Shown piece after piece: positions 8,815-12,255 of a stretch of 12,255 nucleotides of DNA. Every line of letters starts with the position of its first letter. The stretch's first letter is position 1. Source of the stretch: Synura sp. LO234KE (lineage: Eukaryota > Sar > Synurophyceae > Synurales > Mallomonadaceae); NCBI GenBank assembly GCA_015143735.1, contig VKHC01000424.1:1-12255 (forward strand), in the 5' to 3' direction. The notes beneath the pieces are model-generated. The model saw nothing but the letters and a program-made list of their open reading frames with translations. It had not been told where the DNA came from and did not search any database. Position numbers and translations under genes: made by a program.

Positions 8815-9621
8815 CGCGTTTCTCATCGCCTGAGTCACTTCGTATGAAAGAGTCGCCACCCCTATCTGACCGTAACGCTGCCCTTCAATTAGCGACATTG
8901 ACACAAGACCACCTGGACTTTCACTGATCCTTGTATTAATCGGTGGGATATTCCTTACTGACGGTTGAATGATTGGATACGCCTCATCTTCATCGCTAAT
9001 TGGCTCGTTGTTACTTGCCCTTTGACCAATTAAGTTTACCCTTAAATGACTTAGGCATAGGTTCATGTATTCAGACACGACAAAGGTACTTGGAGGATAT
9101 CTTCTCATCGAGTCGATTATATCGTGATCTGTTCTCGAAATTAGCTCAAGAGCCTTCTCCCCTAGTTCAACCAATTCGCCCCTCAGAGCCACAAGTGAGG
9201 TATACATATCATTCAACGACCCAATATGCATCATAGTCGTCTGATGTATAATCATTTCTCCCCTCTCCCTGATTAGTCTGATAGCCTCATCTAACTCTAA
9301 TGAGGCCTGAGTCCTTGGGCGTATCTCTCTTAGGGTCACCGATCTCTCTGACCGCTTATTTACCTTAATGTACGGCATGTTTTCCACTCTATCGATGACC
9401 AGGGTCAACTTCAATACTTCATCAAATGGTATGACTATCCGGTCCTCCATACCCTCCAATGGCTTTACATCACTGGTCACGCTTGCAAGCTCATCTGCAA
9501 GGTATCTTCCCCATAGTAGACTTTCCCTTACTATCACACTAACGTGATCCTTCAGTGTATAGAGAGCCCTGAGTAAACGTGTCTTTTCTACAGAATTGTT
9601 CCTATCGCACTCAGCGATCAT
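8596..9621 (-). CDS. Helical middle segment ending in ubiquitin-like domain 2
   Basis: 341 codons from the ATG at 9621, but the same frame is already open for 20 more codons back to TGA 9684-9682 (SSVDIERLNQQFQPIADNIN). The segment is therefore continuous in frame with the upstream ubiquitin-like segment. Residues 1-200 are mostly helical with heptad-like hydrophobic spacing (for example LRGELVELGEKALELISR). Residues 203-235 are an acidic/Pro linker, and residues 270-341 form the ubiquitin fold, cut at position 72. I do not recognise the helical part. It may be a structural or assembly domain of the polyprotein. Either it is released and translated separately from ATG 9621, or it was made by readthrough or from an intact parent frame. 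Stop: TAA 8598-8596. Confidence 0.65.
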   Translation of the reverse strand: MIAECDRNNSVEKTRLLRALYTLKDHVSVIVRESLLWGRYLADELASVTSDVKPLEGMEDRIVIPFDEVLKLTLVIDRVENMPYIKVNKRSERSVTLREIRPRTQASLELDEAIRLIRERGEMIIHQTTMMHIGSLNDMYTSLVALRGELVELGEKALELISRTDHDIIDSMRRYPPSTFVVSEYMNLCLSHLRVNLIGQRASNNEPISDEDEAYPIIQPSVRNIPPINTRISESPGGLVSMSLIEGQRYGQIGVATLSYEVTQAMRNAFELFITLPNFITLTLMVRDEDFIGDIKVLIARTTRFDIRDIYLTYCSKILDDRYTVNGYMITRMSTLGTFMR

Positions 9622-9681
9622 ATTGATGTTGTCTGCTATAGGCTGGAACTGTTGATTCAGCCGCTCTATGTCAACCGAGCT

Positions 9682-10293
9682 TCAGATTAAATCCTCAACA
9701 TCTTCATACATCTCTGGGTCTGGAATATCCAAGTGTGTTCCGCCTCTAATACCTCCTCTCAGTCTCAGACTTAAGTACAGACTTGAACCTGGAAGTAGTC
9801 TGCTTTCCACAAGGGTTCTTTCCTCGTCTAGTGGTCTGTCCGCGACCGTTAAGTAGAAGTCGGCGCAAGGAATACCCACTTCCCGCATGATCTTTAGCTT
9901 AATATCGATGATCCTATCGGCATAACACATCTTCAGAGTTAGATACTTTCTCTGAGGTAACTGTAGAGTTAACGAGATCTCAACACGGCTGAAGAAAGTT
10001 GTCTCAGAGCTCTCCATCACATCGATAACATCATCATTCCTTGAGCCACTCGGACCGTATGACTGGTTACTACGGTTCTGATAGCCATAGTGTGAGCCTC
10101 CACTGCTCCACTGACCTCTGCCGCCTCGATTGCCGTAGCTGCTTTGACGCGTAGGACCACGTCTTACTACTACTAGACGAGCTATAGCGCAGGTTCTGAC
10201 TTCGCCAGCGATAGCGTCCTCTTCCGGACCTTCCACGTCTGGTCGAATACGCCCTACCTCCCCTAGACTCTCCAAATCTCCTTCGGTCCACCT
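9682..10293 (-). CDS. R/G-rich segment with ubiquitin-like domain 1
   Basis: Open frame of about 203 codons overlapping the Gag end by 31 bases in another frame (TAG at 10296-10294 closes it upstream). It has no ATG start; its first usable codon would be TTG at 10275. Counting from there, residues 46-80 are Gly/Arg/Ser/Tyr-rich (SSYGNRGGRGQWSSGG), like an RNA-binding Gag tail. Residues 100-175 are a full ubiquitin fold ending LRLRGG, followed by IRGGTHLDIPDPEMYEDVED and TGA 9684-9682. The acidic tail leads in frame into the next segment. It probably was the continuation of Gag, reached by frameshifting or separated from it by indels. Confidence 0.7.
   Translation of the reverse strand, partial: RWTEGDLESLGEVGRIRPDVEGPEEDAIAGEVRTCAIARLVVVRRGPTRQSSYGNRGGRGQWSSGGSHYGYQNRSNQSYGPSGSRNDDVIDVMESSETTFFSRVEISLTLQLPQRKYLTLKMCYADRIIDIKLKIMREVGIPCADFYLTVADRPLDEERTLVESRLLPGSSLYLSLRLRGGIRGGTHLDIPDPEMYEDVEDLI
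9751..9978 (-). other. Ubiquitin-like domain 1 with intact LRLRGG
   Basis: 76 codons align to ubiquitin end to end without gaps; by hand count about 26 are identical (K11, T14-L15, D21, I23, K27, K29-I30, G35-I36-P37, L43, A46, L50, R54-T55-L56, S65, L67, L69, and L71 through G76). The C-terminus LRLRGG lies at 9768-9751. Key differences are K48 to Arg, K63 to Pro, L8 to Pro, I44 to Thr and V70 to Ser, so the usual hydrophobic recognition patch is lost. Arg72, which helps ubiquitin E1 selection, is kept. At about a third identity it is a diverged ubiquitin-like protein, not a recently captured ubiquitin gene. Confidence 0.88.
10070..10291 (-). other. Second R/G-rich frame in the Gag tail
   Basis: A third frame across the Gag end is open for about 73 codons and very Arg/Gly-rich (RGGRAYSTRRGRSGRGRYRW). 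It continues the NRGG at the Gag tail more naturally than the ubiquitin-segment frame does. Further on, from about 10150, the ubiquitin-segment frame becomes the R/G-rich one. Composition therefore suggests that the original reading passed through this frame, with two small indels since. Confidence 0.4.
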
Positions 10294-11873
10294 CTATTGA
10301 GATTGCGCTGAAGAATGTGCTCCGTAGAGCTATACTGCTGAAGCGCGTAACCTATATGATTGCCAGACGTTGAATCTACTGCCGGGGCATAGGGTTCTTC
10401 CAAGCCCATCGCAGTTCTGTTCGGGCATCTCGATGCAATATGTCCTGGGACATTACATATGTGACATACCCGTTTATCTTGGTGTGCGAGGAATACCTGC
10501 TCCGAGAGCGCATCGTCGGTCAGCATCTGTAGTAAGTCCCTCATCGCACTTTCTGTTTCGATAATGTTTCTTGATATAACCTGAATATTCGAGCGTCCGT
10601 TCTTTGCGGCCGATAAACACTTGTCTCTAGTTTGAACAAAAAGGCTCCTGTTCTTGAACGTCATATACATGCAGCCTATCAGGTCTATCAAGTCCTTTGT
10701 CCTCAGGGTATATTCGAACATTCTGAAGTACAGCGGAATTCGATTGAACAACTCAGAAATCGACTCGCCTTCGCCTTGGGTCAGCGTGTGGACGAGGGAT
10801 CGCCTGCGAGCAATGGCGTCCGGAGATTGTGGCAAGAACATACACTCGATTGCCTGCAACAATTCATTTACGGTCTTAATCGACAATCGATTAGGTAACT
10901 GCGCTTGAATAGTACTGTTCTTGGATATTGCTTCCAGATATACACCCAGCAAGAAATTGTCCATGACAACAGTTGCCTGCGCCTTAGGAAACTTCCTAGA
11001 AGAAAAGTTAATACTCTCGTTCTTGTTGAACGCAAAAGGTAAAGTCAACATCTCAGATTTAAACAAAGTCATTTCCGAAAAATAGTTACGCACATCTGAA
11101 ATTGCCACAACAAACGATAATTCAGGTATTTCTCTTTCCTCGAAATTTCTAAGCTCCGGAATTGGGGATTTTCTCACATTTTTCCTCTGTTGACGAATTT
11201 CATTTTCAGCACTAACCGAGGTTTCGAACTCATCCCAAATATTCAGATAAATATGATGAGAGCATATTTCTAAAGGTTTCATGTTTTCATTATTACCATA
11301 TTGTTCCATTCCCATTAGTCCTAATTGGATTTGATTAATCAGCGGACTGACAACTGGAAGTCCAGAACCTCCGTAGCAAAGCTGAGATGGGATTATATTC
11401 GTACTCGAAAGACTCAGGTTAACTTTCTCAGTAATTTGGTCAACTGGCAACTCCGTCGTAATTTTAATCGACGTAATTCGTCTAACATCATCTTCATTTG
11501 ATTCTTGTGTTAGGAGTGTGTGTGTACGGTTGTCCTCAGAATCTTGAGGAGGCGTTACGTTTATGTCCCAAAATGCGTAAGTCGGAAGCATATATTCATC
11601 CGAAACCACTGGGAATGGAATTTCAATCTCTGCAGGTAAAGTATTACCATTCATCTCATTTCTTATATCTGTTAACTTCTTCAGTAAATCTGAAAGAATT
11701 GGACTTATCTGGATTTTATCCATATTAGTTCTCATGACTAATCCATTTCCTTCCAGTGCATTATATAGCTTCTCCAGGTCCCTTTGTTCATCATTTCCTC
11801 GCAGGTCTCTTTCAGTCTCATCGATCTCTTCGTCAACAGCCCTTAGTATGGCTCTCCTCTTCCTCGCTGGCAT
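10263..11873 (-). CDS. gag: Gag-like capsid/nucleocapsid protein with CCHC knuckle
   Basis: 536 codons, ATG at 11873 with A at -3 and an in-frame TGA 12 bases upstream, TAG at 10265-10263. Residues 1-45 are charged and helical. Residues ~250-440 look like a retrotransposon capsid: LLQAIECMFLPQ, then LTQGEGESISELFNRIPLYF at 364-383, matching the 'L..lxQgxxESvxe+...RF' pattern of retroelement Gag. A zinc knuckle CX2CX4HX4C is complete at C470, C473, H478 and C483 (CHICNVPGHIASRC), the nucleic-acid-binding nucleocapsid signature. The tail (LNRGG...) begins an R/G-rich stretch that continues better in other frames, implying frameshifts near the stop. The product would assemble into particles and bind RNA in the cytoplasm. 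The domain order favours a Ty3-like Gag, but the exact superfamily is not determined. Confidence 0.85.
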   Translation of the reverse strand: MPARKRRAILRAVDEEIDETERDLRGNDEQRDLEKLYNALEGNGLVMRTNMDKIQISPILSDLLKKLTDIRNEMNGNTLPAEIEIPFPVVSDEYMLPTYAFWDINVTPPQDSEDNRTHTLLTQESNEDDVRRITSIKITTELPVDQITEKVNLSLSSTNIIPSQLCYGGSGLPVVSPLINQIQLGLMGMEQYGNNENMKPLEICSHHIYLNIWDEFETSVSAENEIRQQRKNVRKSPIPELRNFEEREIPELSFVVAISDVRNYFSEMTLFKSEMLTLPFAFNKNESINFSSRKFPKAQATVVMDNFLLGVYLEAISKNSTIQAQLPNRLSIKTVNELLQAIECMFLPQSPDAIARRRSLVHTLTQGEGESISELFNRIPLYFRMFEYTLRTKDLIDLIGCMYMTFKNRSLFVQTRDKCLSAAKNGRSNIQVISRNIIETESAMRDLLQMLTDDALSEQVFLAHQDKRVCHICNVPGHIASRCPNRTAMGLEEPYAPAVDSTSGNHIGYALQQYSSTEHILQRNLNRGGPKEIWRV

Positions 11874-12090
11874 TTCTGATGTTCAAGCCTCAAAGTCGAA
11901 ATCCCTCAATTACCCGCAACCATGTTGAAGTTTAAGGTGGTTGTTCTACTTAAATGAGCTGGGTTCTTAGCGCAATGAAAGGAATATTCTCAACGATCGA
12001 TAAATTAATTAATAGTGAGGAAGATCTCATACTACGTAGTCAATCCAATGATGAAAAGGCCAACCTTCATAATTTTTGTGCTTTCTACAG
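11874..12090. other. Junction between minus-strand element and ankyrin exon
   Basis: 217 bp separate the Gag ATG from the ankyrin exon. On the minus strand CAACA is followed by TGGTTGCGGGT (around 11922-11912), shaped like an LTR end plus a TGG primer-binding site, but there is no matching LTR and little room for one. On the plus strand the last ~20 bases are a good intron 3' end (TTTTTGTGCTTTCTACAG). A 73-codon plus-strand frame from 11954 runs across that acceptor in the wrong frame for the ankyrin repeat. Confidence 0.35.
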
Positions 12091-12189
12091 TTTGGGAATA
12101 CACCGCTTATCTTCGCTTCTGCGAATAGTCATCTGGCTGCCATTAACGTGCTGGTCAAAAAGGGTGCTAATCTAAATAGTGGAAACCAT
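12091..12189 (+). CDS. Internal exon encoding one ankyrin repeat
   Basis: Bounded by a strong acceptor (pyrimidine-rich, CTACAG, ending 12090) and a consensus donor GTAAGT at 12190. The exon is 99 bp, exactly 33 codons, phase 0 at both ends. The translation contains GNTPLIFASANSHLAAINVL followed by VKKGANLN, matching the ankyrin consensus (GxTPLhxAxxxxHxxxhxxLhxxGAxhN) throughout. Ankyrin repeats form stacked helix-turn-helix surfaces for protein binding. The exon belongs to a larger plus-strand gene, with other exons outside the window or upstream of the element insertions. It has no defects. No upstream exon with a matching phase-0 donor was found between 11935 and 12090. Confidence 0.75.
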
Positions 12190-12255
12190 GTAAGTTAGTT
12201 TCTGGAAATCAACTCTTTTATCAGGATGCATGTTTCAAACTTCGTCGTATACACG
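12190..12255 (+). other. Start of intron after ankyrin exon
   Basis: The sequence after the GTAAGT donor runs to the window end. A pyrimidine-AG (CTCTTTTATCAG) occurs about 35 bp in. The 10 codons after it (DACFKLRRIH) do not look like the start of another ankyrin repeat, and 35 bp is short for an intron, so the true acceptor may lie beyond the window. Confidence 0.45.

Larger units (their letters stand above)
7804..11935 (-). mobile_element. Truncated gag-type element with ubiquitin-like domains
   Basis: About 4.1 kb of almost uninterrupted intronless coding sequence on the minus strand: Gag with CCHC knuckle, R/G-rich tail, ubiquitin-like domain 1, a helical middle segment, ubiquitin-like domain 2, then a Pro/acidic segment. 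Everything after the Gag stop is in one frame, interrupted only by TGA 9684-9682, TAA 8598-8596 and TAA 7923-7921. The low-coordinate side ends exactly at the LTR edge (7804). The high-coordinate side lacks any recognisable LTR, and a host-like ankyrin exon begins at 12,091. No reverse transcriptase or integrase is present. It may be a truncated retrotransposon, a Gag-derived domesticated gene now decayed, or an integrated virus-like element; the Gag favours a retroelement origin. Confidence 0.6.

Noticed and set aside
7921-9684. Reassigned genetic code making TAA/TGA sense codons
   Set aside because: Two different stop codons would need reassignment. Only three appear in ~800 codons, and position 73 is explained by a single Leu-to-stop change.
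10263-10293. Programmed -1 frameshift between Gag and the ubiquitin-like segment
   Set aside because: No X-XXY-YYZ slippery heptamer is seen in the overlap, and R/G-rich composition points to two indels instead.
8010-11728. Plus-strand and alternate minus-strand open frames across the polyprotein region
   Set aside because: They are shadows of the Gag and ubiquitin-like frames and show no domain or start signal of their own.
11954-12175. 73-codon plus-strand frame overlapping the ankyrin exon
   Set aside because: It reads across a strong splice acceptor in a different frame from the ankyrin repeat. Possible donors at 12015 and 12036 give phase 1, which does not fit the phase-0 exon.

Overview
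The window is eukaryotic nuclear DNA. Reading frames are joined across canonical GT..AG introns, there is an ankyrin exon with a GTAAGT donor, and much of the sequence is broken retroelements. No bacterial operon signals are present. The short introns (52-72 bp) and AT-rich background would fit a small-intron invertebrate such as an arthropod, or a fungus; the sequence alone does not settle which.

Layout. 1-680: a diverged ~85 bp direct duplication and a GC-rich island starting with a 12-G run. 680-1938: mostly AT-rich sequence, with a possible TATA box and tiny first exon near 1037-1150. 1939-3388 (+): a decayed multi-exon gene with at least five short introns; its 3' part resembles a widespread transposase-associated Cys-rich protein family. 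3389-7803 (+): a gag-only, non-autonomous LTR retrotransposon with two ~1.15 kb LTRs around a 2.1 kb internal region that holds one heavily frameshifted gag and no pol. 7804 to about 11,935 (-): a second, unrelated gag-type element, cut at its 3' side exactly at the LTR edge. 12,091-12,189 (+): a 99 bp exon encoding exactly one ankyrin repeat.

The most notable content is the minus-strand element. A 536-residue Gag with a CCHC zinc knuckle is followed by three open segments, all in one reading frame, separated by single stop codons. This chain contains two complete 76-position ubiquitin-like domains. The first ends in an intact LRLRGG. The second aligns to ubiquitin without gaps; its stop codon (TAA) lies exactly where ubiquitin has Leu73, and Arg-Gly-Gly follows in frame immediately after it. 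The simplest reading is that one retroelement polyprotein carried two built-in ubiquitin-like modules, each ending in a diglycine and each placed at a boundary between segments. Host deubiquitinases might therefore have processed it, or the element might have used the host ubiquitin pathway in some other way. No protease, reverse transcriptase or integrase of this element is visible; its downstream part is lost at the LTR-element junction. The copy is now broken by at least one net frameshift and three in-frame stops, unless those stops are recoded.
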